Positions 10,049-18,987 of a stretch of DNA of 64,000 nucleotides are shown here, piece by piece (the first letter of the stretch is position 1; each line of letters begins with the position of its first letter). The stretch lies in the NCBI RefSeq assembly GCF_000697965.2, contig NZ_CP015880.1, positions 3,750,001 through 3,814,000 of the forward strand, written 5' to 3'. Both the position numbers and the translations under genes were made by a program. This DNA comes from Ensifer adhaerens (GTDB lineage: Bacteria > Pseudomonadota > Alphaproteobacteria > Rhizobiales > Rhizobiaceae). Under the pieces are notes generated by a model, which did not search any database, was not told the origin of the DNA, and saw nothing but the letters and a program-made list of their open reading frames with translations.

Positions 10049-11178
10049 GCACCCCCTATGCTAAGCTTCCGGGCTGGGTCGAATACGGCCTCGTCCCGCT
10101 GGTCAACCTCGCTGTTGCCTTCCTCGTCGCCGGTCTCGTCGTGTTGCTCGTCGGTGAAAATCCGTTGGAAGCGGCCTATCACCTGATCAACGGCGCCTTC
10201 GGCCGCGGCGAATATCTCGGCTTCACGCTGTACTACGCCACCACCTTCATCTTCACCGGTCTTGCCGTCGCAGTCGCCTTCCATGCCGGCCTCTTCAACA
10301 TCGGCGGCGAAGGCCAGGCCTATGTCGGTGGTATCGGCGTGGCGCTTGCCTGCCTCTGGCTCGACCAGACGATGCCGTGGTTCGTGGTGTTCCCGCTGGC
10401 GATCCTCGGGTCCGCCTTCTTCGGCGCTGCCTGGGCCTTCCTGCCCGGCTGGCTGCAGGCCAAGCGCGGCAGCCACATCGTCATCACGACGATCATGTTC
10501 AACTTCATCGCCTCGAGCCTGATGGTCTACCTGTTGACGCGGGTGCTGAAGCCGCTCGGCTCGATGTCGCCGCAGACGCGCACCTTCGCCGAAGGCGGGC
10601 AACTGCCCAAGCTCGATTGGCTGCTCGCGATCTTCGGGCTGGATATCGGTACGGCGCCGTTCAACGTCTCGTTCCTGCTGGCGCTCGTCGCGGCCTTCTG
10701 CGTCTGGCTTCTGATCTGGCGCACCAAGCTCGGCTATGAAATGCGCACCATGGGCCACAGCCCTTCGGCCGCGCGCTACGCCGGCATGAGTGAAAGCCGC
10801 ATCACCGTCATCACCATGATGATATCCGGTGCGCTTGCCGGCATGATGGCGCTCAATCCGATCATGGGCGAGCAGGGGCGCATGCAGCTCGACTTCGTGC
10901 AGGGCGCAGGCTTCGTCGGCATCGCCGTGGCGCTGATGGGCCGCTCGCATCCGGCCGGCATCATCCCGGCCGCCATTCTCTTCGGCATGCTTTACCAGGG
11001 CGGAGCCGAAATCTCCTTCGAAATGCCGTCGATCTCGCGCGACATGATCGTGATCATCCAGGGTCTCGTCATTCTCTTTGCCGGTGCACTCGAAAACATG
11101 TTCAGGCCGGCGATCGCCCGGCTGTTTGCGATGCAGAGCCGCCGTGCGGCCGTCGTGGCACAGACCAAGGGAGCTTGA
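10045..11178 (+). CDS. Nucleoside-type ABC transporter permease 1
   Basis: 377-residue inner-membrane permease of the branched-chain/ribose superfamily (BPD_transp_2), with about ten hydrophobic segments. Typical features are the YATTFIFTGLAVAVAFHAGLF region with NIGGEGQ, and later GMSESRITVITMMISGALAGMMA. It starts on an ATGA overlapping the ATPase stop by four bases, implying translational coupling. It is expected to pair with the next gene as a permease heterodimer. Confidence 0.9.
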   Translation: MSTPYAKLPGWVEYGLVPLVNLAVAFLVAGLVVLLVGENPLEAAYHLINGAFGRGEYLGFTLYYATTFIFTGLAVAVAFHAGLFNIGGEGQAYVGGIGVALACLWLDQTMPWFVVFPLAILGSAFFGAAWAFLPGWLQAKRGSHIVITTIMFNFIASSLMVYLLTRVLKPLGSMSPQTRTFAEGGQLPKLDWLLAIFGLDIGTAPFNVSFLLALVAAFCVWLLIWRTKLGYEMRTMGHSPSAARYAGMSESRITVITMMISGALAGMMALNPIMGEQGRMQLDFVQGAGFVGIAVALMGRSHPAGIIPAAILFGMLYQGGAEISFEMPSISRDMIVIIQGLVILFAGALENMFRPAIARLFAMQSRRAAVVAQTKGA

Positions 11179-11182
11179 AGCC

Positions 11183-12154
11183 ATGGATTTCTTCCACGTC
11201 ATCGTGGTGCTCCTCGAGTCCACCATCCGCGTATCCGTCCCGCTGATCTTCGCAGCGCTGGCAGGGCTCTTCACCGAGCGCGCCGGCATCTTCGACATCG
11301 GCCTTGAAGGCAAGATGCTTGGTGCTGCCTTTGCCGCCGGCGCTGTTGCGGCCGTCACCCAGTCGGTCTGGATGGGGCTGCTTGCCGCCATCCTGATCTC
11401 GATCGCGCTGTCGCTGGTGCACGGCTATGCGTCGATCACCCAGCGCGGCAACCAGATCGTCTCGGGTGTCGCGATCAACTTCATCGTCGCCGGCTCGACC
11501 GTCATCCTTGGCGAGGCCTGGTTCCGCCAGGGCGGCCGCACGCCGGCACTCGGCGAAGGTGCGCGCTTCCAGACGATCACCTTCCCCTATGCCGACAGCA
11601 TCCGCGAAATCCCGATCCTCGGTCCGATCTATTCGGACCTGCTTTCCGGGCATTTCATCCTGACCTATGTCGCCTTTGCCATGGTGCCGCTCAGCTGGTG
11701 GATCCTCTACCGCACCCGCTTCGGCCTGCGGCTGCGCGCCGTCGGCGAGAACCCGGGCGCGGTCGACACAGCCGGTATTTCGGTGATCTGGATGCGCTAT
11801 CGCGCCGTCATCTGCTGCGGCATTCTCTGCGGCTTTGCAGGTGCCTATCTGTCGCTGGCCATGACCGCCGGCTTCGTCAAGGGAATGACCGCCGGTAAGG
11901 GTTATATCGCGCTGGCAGCGTTGATCTTCGCCAAGTGGCGTCCATTCAACATCATGCTCGCCTGCCTGCTTTTCGGCTTCCTAGATGCGCTCGCCATCCG
12001 TCTGCAGGGCAATCCGCTGCCGCTGATCGGCCAGGTGCCGGTGCAGTTGATGCAGGCGCTGCCCTATATCCTCACCGTAATCCTGCTTGCCGGTTTCATC
12101 GGCAAGGCCATTCCGCCGAAGGCCGGCGGCGTCCCCTATGTCAAGGAGCGCTAG
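11183..12154 (+). CDS. Nucleoside-type ABC transporter permease 2
   Basis: 323-residue permease, homologous in layout to the upstream one but shorter. It shows ERAGIFDIGLEGKMLGAAF near residues 30-50, the usual N-terminal signature of the second subunit, and GMTAGKGYIALAALIFAKW toward the C-terminus. The ATG at 11183 follows the previous stop by four bases, with GGGAGCTTGAAG-type Shine-Dalgarno sequence overlapping the upstream gene end. Upstream in-frame starts would lie inside the previous gene and are rejected. Confidence 0.9.
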   Translation: MDFFHVIVVLLESTIRVSVPLIFAALAGLFTERAGIFDIGLEGKMLGAAFAAGAVAAVTQSVWMGLLAAILISIALSLVHGYASITQRGNQIVSGVAINFIVAGSTVILGEAWFRQGGRTPALGEGARFQTITFPYADSIREIPILGPIYSDLLSGHFILTYVAFAMVPLSWWILYRTRFGLRLRAVGENPGAVDTAGISVIWMRYRAVICCGILCGFAGAYLSLAMTAGFVKGMTAGKGYIALAALIFAKWRPFNIMLACLLFGFLDALAIRLQGNPLPLIGQVPVQLMQALPYILTVILLAGFIGKAIPPKAGGVPYVKER

Positions 12155-12158
12155 AACC

Positions 12159-12551
12159 ATGGAAAAGGAACTGTTCGAAGCCGCGCGTGACGCAATGGCC
12201 AAGGCGCATGCGCCCTACTCGAAGTTTCCGGTCGGCGCGGCGATCCGCGCCGAGGACGGCAAGATCTATACCGGCGCCAACATCGAGAACCTGTCCTTCC
12301 CCGAGGGCTGGTGCGCCGAGACCACCGCGATCAGCCATATGGTCATGGCCGGTCAGCGCAAGATCATGGAAGTCGCCGTCATTGCCGAGAAGCTGGCGCT
12401 CTGCCCGCCCTGCGGCGGCTGCCGCCAGCGGCTGGCGGAGTTCTCCGGCGCCAGCACGCGCATCTTCCTGTGCGACGAGACCGGCGTGAAAAAGACCCTG
12501 GCACTGTCGGACCTGCTGCCGCACAGCTTCGAGACCGAGATTCTCGGATGA
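12159..12551 (+). CDS. cdd: Cytidine deaminase
   Basis: 130-residue tetrameric-type cytidine deaminase converting cytidine and deoxycytidine to uridine and deoxyuridine. The zinc site is complete: CAE at 52-54 (Cys52 ligand, Glu54 proton shuttle) and PCGGC with Cys85 and Cys88. Substrate-binding GANIENLSFP (39-48) is also present. It starts 4 bases after the permease gene and ends in an ATGA overlap with the next gene. Its place after the transporter supports uptake of pyrimidine nucleosides followed at once by deamination. Confidence 0.94.
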   Translation: MEKELFEAARDAMAKAHAPYSKFPVGAAIRAEDGKIYTGANIENLSFPEGWCAETTAISHMVMAGQRKIMEVAVIAEKLALCPPCGGCRQRLAEFSGASTRIFLCDETGVKKTLALSDLLPHSFETEILG

Positions 12552-13354
12552 CCGCGGCCGCTGAACTGTTGAAAGCCAGGCTCGGGGACCTCTCTCCACG
12601 CTATGGCATCGTGCTCGGCTCCGGCCTCGGTTCTCTGGTCGAGGCTTTGGACGAGACGTTGCGCCTCTCCTACGCCGAAATCCCGGGCTTCCCGGTCAGC
12701 AGCGTCTCCGGCCATGCCGGCGAACTTGTGGCCGGAACGCTCTCGGGCGTGCCTGTTGTCATGCTGTCTGGTCGGGTCCACTACTACGAGCAGGGCGACG
12801 CCAATGCGATGCGCGTCCCGCTCGAAACCCTGAAGGCGCTCGGCATCGAATGCCTGGTGCTGACCAATTCCGCCGGATCGCTGCGGGATGATCTGCCGCC
12901 GGGATCGGTGATGCGGATATCCGACCACATCAACTACTCGGGCTTCAACCCGCTGATCGGCGTCGACAGCGACGATCGCTTCGTCGGCATGACCAATGCC
13001 TATGATGCCGAGCTTGCGGAAAGAATGCAGGAGAGCGCCGAGCGCCTCGGCATTCCGCTTCTCGCCGGCGTCTACATGTGGTTCTCCGGACCGAGCTTCG
13101 AAACGCCGGCGGAGATCCGCATGGCGCGCATCCTTGGCGCCGATGCGGTCGGCATGTCCACGGTTCCGGAAGTCATCCTCGCGCGCTTCTTCGGCCTCCG
13201 CGTCGTTGCCGCCTCGGTCATCACCAATTTCGGCGCCGGCATGACCGGTGGCGAGATCAGCCATCACGAGACGAAGGACATGGCGCCGATCGGCGGTAAG
13301 CGGCTTGCCGCGATCCTCGCCGACATGATCGCGGCCGACGCGGTGCGCGGGTGA
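12548..13354 (+). CDS. Purine nucleoside phosphorylase, trimeric class
   Basis: 268-residue phosphorylase of the trimeric PNP/XapA type, splitting inosine, guanosine or xanthosine into base and ribose 1-phosphate. Motifs: GSGLGS (phosphate loop, about 23-28), SGRVHYYE, NSAGSL, SGPSFETPAEIRM and SVITNFGAGM. The ITNFGAG variant replaces the more common TNxAAG, and the base-specificity residue cannot be assigned without alignment. Overlaps cdd by 4 bases and deoA by 4 bases, so the operon is translationally coupled throughout. Confidence 0.9.
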   Translation: MTAAAELLKARLGDLSPRYGIVLGSGLGSLVEALDETLRLSYAEIPGFPVSSVSGHAGELVAGTLSGVPVVMLSGRVHYYEQGDANAMRVPLETLKALGIECLVLTNSAGSLRDDLPPGSVMRISDHINYSGFNPLIGVDSDDRFVGMTNAYDAELAERMQESAERLGIPLLAGVYMWFSGPSFETPAEIRMARILGADAVGMSTVPEVILARFFGLRVVAASVITNFGAGMTGGEISHHETKDMAPIGGKRLAAILADMIAADAVRG

Positions 13355-14667
13355 CGATGCTTCCGCAGGAAACCATCAGGCGCAAACGCAACGGCGAGCA
13401 CCTCGCCTCGGCCGAGATCGCGGATTTCGTTCGCGGCCTGTCGGATGGTTCGATCTCCGAAGGGCAGGTCGCCGCCTTCGCCATGGCGATCTGGTTCTCC
13501 GGCATGAGCCGCGAGGAGACCGTCGCGCTGACATTGGCGATGCGCGATAGCGGCGAAACACTCGACTGGAGCGCCATTAAACGACCCATTGCCGACAAAC
13601 ATTCGACCGGCGGTGTCGGCGACAACGTCTCGCTGATGCTGGCGCCGATCGTTGCCGCCTGCGGGCTCGCCGTGCCGATGATATCAGGGCGCGGCCTCGG
13701 GCACACCGGCGGCACGCTCGACAAGCTCGAATCCATACCCGGCTATGATATCCAGCCGTCGGCGAGTGTCTTCCGCAGGACGGTCGACGAGATCGGTTGC
13801 GCGGTCATCGGCCAGACCGCTAATCTCGCGCCTGCCGACAAGCGCCTCTATGCGATCCGCGATGTCACTGCGACCGTCGATTCGGTACCGCTGATCACGG
13901 CCTCGATTCTGTCGAAGAAGCTCGCGGCCGGCCTTCAGTCGCTGGTGCTGGACGTCAAGCTCGGCAACGGCTCCTTCATGAGCGATGCGCGTGAGGCCGA
14001 AATCCTGGCGCGCTCGTTGGTCGACGTTGCCAATGGCGCCGGCGTTCGCACCTCCGCACTCCTGACTGACATGAACGAGCCCCTGGCAGACGCGGCCGGC
14101 AATGCACTGGAGATCGACAATTGCCTGGCTTTCCTTCGAGGCGAGAAGAAGGGAACGCGGCTTGAAACCGTCGTGCTCGCCTTTGCCGCCGAAATGTTGG
14201 TGGCCGGCGGCGTTGCCGGTGATGCCGAACAGGGTGAAGCCCAGGCGCGCAAAGTGCTTGGCAGCGGAGCGGCACTGGAACGGTTCGGGAAGATGGTACA
14301 TGCGCTGGGTGGCCCGGCGGATTTCATCGAGCGCTCGGTCGCCTATCTCGGACGTGCGCCGGTCATTCTGCCGGTCGAAGCCGAGCAGTCCGGCTATCTC
14401 GCCGCCTGTGAGACGCGGGAACTGGGCATGGCCGTCATCGCGCTCGGCGGCGGGCGTTCGCATCCAGACGACAGGATCGATCACCGCGTCGGTTTCGATG
14501 CGCTGAAGCCGCTTGGAACGCGGGTCGCGAAGGGCGATCTCATCGCCTTCGTTCACGCGGCAGACCAGCAGGCGGCGGAAGCGGCCCGGCGACGCCTTTT
14601 GGCACTCTACACGATCGATGAGGTCGAGCCGGAGACGAGGTCCCCGATCCTCGCGAAAATCACCTGA
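13351..14667 (+). CDS. deoA: Thymidine (pyrimidine-nucleoside) phosphorylase
   Basis: 438-residue phosphorylase converting thymidine or deoxyuridine to base plus deoxyribose 1-phosphate. The glycine-rich KHSTGGVGDNVSL segment (about 88-100) and SGRGLGHTGGTLDKLES phosphate-binding region are intact, as is the C-terminal swivel domain. The start is GTG at 13351, overlapping the PNP stop in GTGA; ATG at 13357 two codons later is the alternative. Last gene of the operon: its 3' end overlaps the convergent aspartic protease gene by 8 bases, with no terminator between them. Confidence 0.93.
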   Translation: MTMLPQETIRRKRNGEHLASAEIADFVRGLSDGSISEGQVAAFAMAIWFSGMSREETVALTLAMRDSGETLDWSAIKRPIADKHSTGGVGDNVSLMLAPIVAACGLAVPMISGRGLGHTGGTLDKLESIPGYDIQPSASVFRRTVDEIGCAVIGQTANLAPADKRLYAIRDVTATVDSVPLITASILSKKLAAGLQSLVLDVKLGNGSFMSDAREAEILARSLVDVANGAGVRTSALLTDMNEPLADAAGNALEIDNCLAFLRGEKKGTRLETVVLAFAAEMLVAGGVAGDAEQGEAQARKVLGSGAALERFGKMVHALGGPADFIERSVAYLGRAPVILPVEAEQSGYLAACETRELGMAVIALGGGRSHPDDRIDHRVGFDALKPLGTRVAKGDLIAFVHAADQQAAEAARRRLLALYTIDEVEPETRSPILAKIT

Positions 14668-15187
14668 CCAGATGCAGGTCGCCGTCCTCGACACGGAAAG
14701 AGGACAGCCGGTTCAGGAAGGTCATGCCGATCAGAGTCCCCGAGAGCGCCTTGTCCGGAAGCACCAGCGCCTGAACGTCGCGCACCGATATGCCGCCGAT
14801 CTCGATTCGGCTGAGGACCACCGGCGCTGCCCCGACGATGCCATTGGCCGTGTTGACACGTGCCGCGGCGAAGTCGAGCGTGTTCGCCGAAATCCCGAGC
14901 CGCCTTGCGGTTGAAAAGTTGATAGTGATCGCACTGGCGCCGGTATCGACCAGTCCGCGTTCCGTTCGCCCATTGATGCGGAAGGTGCCAATGAAGTGCC
15001 CTCTGTCGTCGGCGTCGAGCACGACGCTGCGCCCCATCGCGTATTTCGCGGTGGTCGTCGGCGGGGCTGCAGCTACCTGAGTGACCTTCCCGTTGTCTGG
15101 GTGGGACAGAAACCTGGTCGCAAGGTTCGGGACCACGATGGCCGCGACTGCCGCAGCGCCGGCCAATGTCAGCAGACGGACGAGCAT
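14660..15187 (-). CDS. Membrane-anchored retropepsin-like aspartic protease (TIGR02281 type)
   Basis: About 175 residues: an N-terminal membrane anchor (about 4-20), an Ala/Pro/Thr linker, then a clan AA domain with LVDTGASAITI (catalytic Asp81) and a second GG..V.....LV strand pair. One DTGA motif per chain implies a homodimer acting in the periplasm, since the anchor faces out; substrates are unknown. ATG 15187 is preferred because AAGAGG lies 8 bases upstream; ATG 15193 or GTG 15196 are the alternatives but put the Shine-Dalgarno too close. Convergent with deoA, overlapping its end by 8 bases. Confidence 0.82.
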   Translation of the reverse strand: MLVRLLTLAGAAAVAAIVVPNLATRFLSHPDNGKVTQVAAAPPTTTAKYAMGRSVVLDADDRGHFIGTFRINGRTERGLVDTGASAITINFSTARRLGISANTLDFAAARVNTANGIVGAAPVVLSRIEIGGISVRDVQALVLPDKALSGTLIGMTFLNRLSSFRVEDGDLHLVR

Positions 15188-15251
15188 GGACATCACCTCT
15201 TAATCGAACTTATGCTCGTGCAAGTAGAGCCGATGATGCCTAAGACGACAT

Positions 15252-15279
15252 AAAAAAACCGCCGGGATCCGACGGTTTT
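15252..15279 (-). terminator. Intrinsic terminator downstream of upp
   Basis: Read on the minus strand, AAACCG(T)C pairs with G(G)CGGTTT (one G:U) around GGATCC, followed by seven T. It lies about 40 bases after the upp stop and before the protease gene. On the plus strand it has only four T and would be weak. Confidence 0.8.
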
Positions 15280-15285
15280 CTCATC

Positions 15286-15317
15286 GATTTCAGATCCTGG
15301 TTAAGGATCTGAAAATC
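15286..15317 (-). other. Perfect inverted repeat overlapping the upp stop codon
   Basis: Arms TTTCAGATCCT (15288-15298) and AGGATCTGAAA (15304-15314) are exact complements over 11 bp with a five-base loop, extended by GAT/ATC outside. The upp TGA lies within its outer edge. There is no T run, so it is not itself a terminator; it sits just ahead of one and may protect the mRNA 3' end. Confidence 0.7.
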
Positions 15318-15945
15318 ACTTGGTGCCGTACATGCGGTCGCCGGCGTCACCCAGACCGGGCATGATGTAGCCGAGTTCGTTCAGGTGGCTGTCGATCGAG
15401 GCGGTGAAGATCGGCACGTCCGGGTGCGCGCTCTGGAAATTGCGGATGCCTTCAGGAGCGGCGAGCAGGCAGAGGAAGCGCATGTTCTTGGCGCCGCGCT
15501 CCTTCAGCTTGTCGATCGCCGCGATCGAGGAATTGCCGGTGGCAAGCATCGGATCGACGACGATGATCAGGCGCTCTGACAGGCTCTCCGGTGCCTTGAA
15601 GTAGTATTCCACCGCCTCCAGCGTCTCATGGTCGCGATAGACGCCGATATGGGAGACGCGGGCCGAAGGCACGAGTTCGAGCATGCCTTCGAGCAGCCCG
15701 TTGCCGGCGCGCAGGATCGAGGCGAAGACAAGCTTCTTGCCTTCGAGGACCGGCGAGTCGATTTCCTGCAGCGGCGTTTCGATGCGCTCCATCGTCAGCT
15801 CTAGATCGCGCGTCACCTCGTAGCAGAGCAGCGTCGAGATCTCACGGAGAAGCCGGCGGAAACCCGCAGTCGAGGTCTCCTTCTTGCGCATGATGGTCAG
15901 CTTGTGCTGCACAAGCGGATGATCGATCACTGTAACGCCGTTCAT
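15316..15945 (-). CDS. upp: Uracil phosphoribosyltransferase
   Basis: 209-residue enzyme making UMP from uracil and PRPP. The PRPP-binding loop [11 protein letters not shown] (130-140) and the C-terminal uracil-binding [13 protein letters not shown] are complete, and the length is standard. An AGG-rich Shine-Dalgarno (GGAAAGGTGAGCC) precedes the ATG at 15945. It lies 117 bases after add on the same strand, so it may be read with deoB-add or from its own promoter in that gap. Functionally it takes the uracil released by the pyrimidine phosphorylase of the facing operon. Confidence 0.96.
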   Translation of the reverse strand: MNGVTVIDHPLVQHKLTIMRKKETSTAGFRRLLREISTLLCYEVTRDLELTMERIETPLQEIDSPVLEGKKLVFASILRAGNGLLEGMLELVPSARVSHIGVYRDHETLEAVEYYFKAPESLSERLIIVVDPMLATGNSSIAAIDKLKERGAKNMRFLCLLAAPEGIRNFQSAHPDVPIFTASIDSHLNELGYIMPGLGDAGDRMYGTK

Positions 15946-16062
15946 GGCTCACCTTTCCGGATTTTTTGTATCCGTCCTTTTTCCATGGAATGCGCCGTCG
16001 CCGCAAGGGTATTGGCCGACCGGAGACCGTCATCCCCAGCCGGCAAATCGCGACCTGTACCC

Positions 16063-17031
16063 CTAGATCCGCGTCAGCAACCGCTGACGCGTCGCCTCGT
16101 CGACAAAGGCGGCTTCGATCGCGGTCCTGGTCATGCCGTTGATCTCATCGTCGCTGAAGCCCATCACCGCGGAGGCGATGTCGTATTCCTGGGCGAGCGA
16201 AGTGTGGAAGAACGGTGGGTCGTCGGAATTGAGCGTGACGCGCACGCCGGCCTCGTGCAGGGCCCACAGCGGATGCGACGCGAAATCGGGGAAGACCTGA
16301 AGCGAGATGTTGGAACCGGGGCAGACCTCGAGCACCACACCCTCATCGGCGAGGCGCCGCACCAGATCCGCGTCTTCGATCGCCCGCACACCGTGGCTGA
16401 TGCGCGACGGGCGCACGTGGTCGAGCGCGTCGCGAACGCTGAAGGCGCCCGAGAGTTCGCCCGCATGGATCGTCAGCCCGAGGCCGGCATCACGCACGAT
16501 GTCGAAGGCGCGCGCGAAGTCGGCGACCTTGTGCATGCGCTCTTCGCCGGCAAGGTTGAAGCCGGTGACGAACTTGTGTTCGCGCCTGGCGGCGAATTCG
16601 GCCGTCTTGATCACCGATTCCGGGCCGAGATGGCGGATGCCCGTGATCAGCATGCGCGATTCGATGCCGGTCTTCTGCCGGGCGGCTTCCATTCCGGCGG
16701 CAAGACCTTCGAGATAGGCGTGGGCACCCAGGCCGATCGTGTTGCCGTGGTCGGGCGAAACGATGATTTCGCTGTAGATCGTTCCGGCTTCGGCAAGTTC
16801 GGTCAGATAGGCTTCCGCGAGCAGCGCGTAGTCTTCCTCGGTCTTAAACAGCGAGGCGATGGCGTCGTAGCATTTCACGAAGCTGGTGAAGTCTTCCCAG
16901 ACATAGGCCTTGTCGCGGATGATTGCGCTGGTGTCGACGCCATATTTCTCGGCCTGGGCCAAAGCCAGTTCGGGCGGCGTCGCACCCTCGATGTGGCAAT
17001 GCAGTTCCGCCTTCTTCAGATGTGCGGTCAA
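16063..17031 (-). CDS. add: Adenosine deaminase
   Basis: 322-residue zinc enzyme converting adenosine and deoxyadenosine to inosine forms. Metal and catalytic motifs: HCHIEG (His11, His13), HAGE (His and Glu of the active site), SHGVRA and NSDDPPFF (Asp ligand). Homology begins right at [12 protein letters not shown], and the only start fitting this is TTG at 17031, which overlaps the deoB stop as ATTTGA; no ATG lies nearby. This suggests start by reinitiation after deoB translation. Product inosine feeds purine nucleoside phosphorylase of the facing operon. Confidence 0.92.
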   Translation of the reverse strand: MTAHLKKAELHCHIEGATPPELALAQAEKYGVDTSAIIRDKAYVWEDFTSFVKCYDAIASLFKTEEDYALLAEAYLTELAEAGTIYSEIIVSPDHGNTIGLGAHAYLEGLAAGMEAARQKTGIESRMLITGIRHLGPESVIKTAEFAARREHKFVTGFNLAGEERMHKVADFARAFDIVRDAGLGLTIHAGELSGAFSVRDALDHVRPSRISHGVRAIEDADLVRRLADEGVVLEVCPGSNISLQVFPDFASHPLWALHEAGVRVTLNSDDPPFFHTSLAQEYDIASAVMGFSDDEINGMTRTAIEAAFVDEATRQRLLTRI

Positions 17032-18248
17032 ATGAGGCTTCTCCCATGGTGGCCCGGCGCGATGCCGAGATGCTTGGCGACGGTTTCGCCGATATGCGTG
17101 AAGGTATTGGCAATGCCAAGCGAGCGGCTGCGCAGGGACGGCCCGAACATCAGCACCGGCACGCGCTCGCGCGTATGGTCGGTACCGCGCCAGGTCGGGT
17201 CGCAGCCATGGTCGGCCGTCAGGATGACGATGTCGCCCGGCTGCAGGCGACGGTCGAGATCGGGCAGGCGCGCGTCGAAGGCCTCGAGGGCAGCCGCATA
17301 GCCGGCAACGTCGCGACGATGGCCGTAGAGCATGTCGAAATCGACGAAGTTGGTGAAGACCAGGCTTCCGTCCTCGGCCTCGTCGATGGCTGCAATGCTG
17401 GCATCGAAGAGCGCCATGTTGCCATCGGCCTTGGTCAGCTTGGTCACGCCCTGATGGGCGAAGATGTCGCCGATCTTCCCGATAGCGTGAACCGAGCGCT
17501 CGGCCTCCACCAGCCGGTCGAGGATGGTCGGCTCCGGTGGCAACACCGAAAAGTCGCGCCGGTTGCCGGTGCGCACAAAAGTCTGCGGGCTCGCGCCGAC
17601 GAAGGGGCGGGCGATGACGCGGCCGATATTGTAGTGGTCGAGCAGGCGGCGAACGATCTGGCAAAGCTCGAGCAGGCGGTCGAGGCCAAAACTCTGCTCG
17701 TGCGCTGCGATCTGGAAGACCGAGTCCGACGAAGTGTAGCAGATCGGCTTGCCACTGCGCATGTGCTCCTCGCCGTGGCGGACGATGATATCGGTGCCGG
17801 AGGCGTGGCAGTTGCCGAGAATGCCGGGAATGTTGGCCTCGCGGCAGATCGCTTCGACGAGCTCCGGCGGAAAGGCGTCGCCTTCGGCGGAGAAGTAGCC
17901 CCAGTCGAACATGACGGGGGTCCCGGCGATTTCCCAATGACCGGAAGGCGTGTCCTTGCCGCGCGATACTTCGCTCGCCGCACCATAGGCGCCATAGACG
18001 CGATTGGGCACCGGCATGCCCTGGGGAATGGTGCCGGTCGCAAGCTTTGCCGCGTGGATCAGGCCAAGCGCGGACATGTTCGGCAGGCTGAGCGGGCCCT
18101 CGCGCAATCCGGGCCGGTCGGCAGCGCCGATAGCGCAGAACTCGGCGATATGGCCAAGCGTGTTGGCACCGAGATCGCCGAAGGCTTCGGCGTCCGGCGC
18201 TCCGCCTATGCCAAAGGAATCGAGAACGAATAGAAAGGCACGCGCCAT
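17028..18248 (-). CDS. deoB: Phosphopentomutase
   Basis: 406-residue alkaline-phosphatase-superfamily mutase interconverting (deoxy)ribose 1- and 5-phosphates. Metal sites: [12 protein letters not shown] (Asp10 region), [10 protein letters not shown] (catalytic Thr in DTPSGHWE), [18 protein letters not shown] near the C-terminus. The start ATG at 18248 gives [15 protein letters not shown]; an in-frame start at 18332 adds 28 residues without family character. It links both nucleoside phosphorylases to the pentose phosphate pathway. The 141 bases upstream, between it and the TadE-type gene, hold no recognisable gene. Confidence 0.94.
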   Translation of the reverse strand: MARAFLFVLDSFGIGGAPDAEAFGDLGANTLGHIAEFCAIGAADRPGLREGPLSLPNMSALGLIHAAKLATGTIPQGMPVPNRVYGAYGAASEVSRGKDTPSGHWEIAGTPVMFDWGYFSAEGDAFPPELVEAICREANIPGILGNCHASGTDIIVRHGEEHMRSGKPICYTSSDSVFQIAAHEQSFGLDRLLELCQIVRRLLDHYNIGRVIARPFVGASPQTFVRTGNRRDFSVLPPEPTILDRLVEAERSVHAIGKIGDIFAHQGVTKLTKADGNMALFDASIAAIDEAEDGSLVFTNFVDFDMLYGHRRDVAGYAAALEAFDARLPDLDRRLQPGDIVILTADHGCDPTWRGTDHTRERVPVLMFGPSLRSRSLGIANTFTHIGETVAKHLGIAPGHHGRSLI

Positions 18249-18389
18249 GATGCACCTGACAGCGGGCGCGCGGCGATCGCGGCCCGAGACCTCCGGAAAA
18301 GCGCAGGTACGCCCGCTAGGGCACCCGCGCAATCTCGAAGGGATAGCGCCGCTCGTTGCTCAATGCAATTGCGCCGCATGTCTGTCTGA

Positions 18390-18977
18390 TCAGCAATCCG
18401 AGCATTTTATCGGCTGGGAGAGGCGTGCGTGGAAGTAGGCCGTCTTGGAGAGATCGATGGTCTTTGCCGTCGCCTGAAGGTTGGGCGCATAGAGCAGGAG
18501 TTCGTGCGGTACGGTCAGTTCCGTGCGAATGACGAAGGAGTTGGTCGCTGTGAACTGGGCGGGCAGGGAGACCTTCGTATTGACGGCATAGGGCGTGCCG
18601 CCTGCCTGATCGCGCGACCACAGGATCGTGCCCTCATTGGTGTTCGTGACCGCGATGCCGCTGATCTTCAGCGTGTAGTTGGCATTTCCGTAGGGCGCCA
18701 GGATGCTCTTTGCGATGTTCGGCACGTTGGCGAGGAAGGCCTTGTTGACCTCCGTCTGCTGCGCGACGACGTCGGCCGTAGCGCTTGCGGCGCGCGCGGT
18801 CTTGCCGGCAACTGTAAAACCGACCGAGAGTTCGAAGGCGCCGAGATAGGCCATCACCAGCAGCGGGGCGACGATCGCGAATTCGACCGCACCGACGCCG
18901 CTTCTGTCGCGCCGTAGCGCGCCAAGTGTCTTGGTAATCGGCTTGAGGCGCAGGATTTCTAACGCGGAATACGGCAT
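18390..18977 (-). CDS. TadE/TadG-like pilus assembly protein
   Basis: 195 residues with one transmembrane segment near 33-52 preceded by the basic-acidic stretch DRSGVGAVEFAIVAPLLVM. This GxxxxEF pattern is the pseudopilin signature of TadE-like proteins, which are processed by the prepilin peptidase and act in Flp pilus assembly. The rest is predicted periplasmic, with two Cys near the C-terminal end (CSDC). It starts 10 bases after the upstream TadE-like gene, so the two form an operon. It lies on the strand opposite to the main pilus genes, a few kb away. Confidence 0.85.
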   Translation of the reverse strand: MPYSALEILRLKPITKTLGALRRDRSGVGAVEFAIVAPLLVMAYLGAFELSVGFTVAGKTARAASATADVVAQQTEVNKAFLANVPNIAKSILAPYGNANYTLKISGIAVTNTNEGTILWSRDQAGGTPYAVNTKVSLPAQFTATNSFVIRTELTVPHELLLYAPNLQATAKTIDLSKTAYFHARLSQPIKCSDC

Positions 18978-18987
18978 CGGGGGCGCC

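Noticed and set aside
9619..11391. 590-codon antisense frame across the transporter genes
   Set aside because: It crosses the junction of two clear genes on the other strand, and its sequence is charged and repetitive without any family motif.
16063..18255. A single 730-codon protein spanning add and the deoB region
   Set aside because: The first part is out of frame with deoB and is not protein-like; only the last 322 codons are adenosine deaminase.
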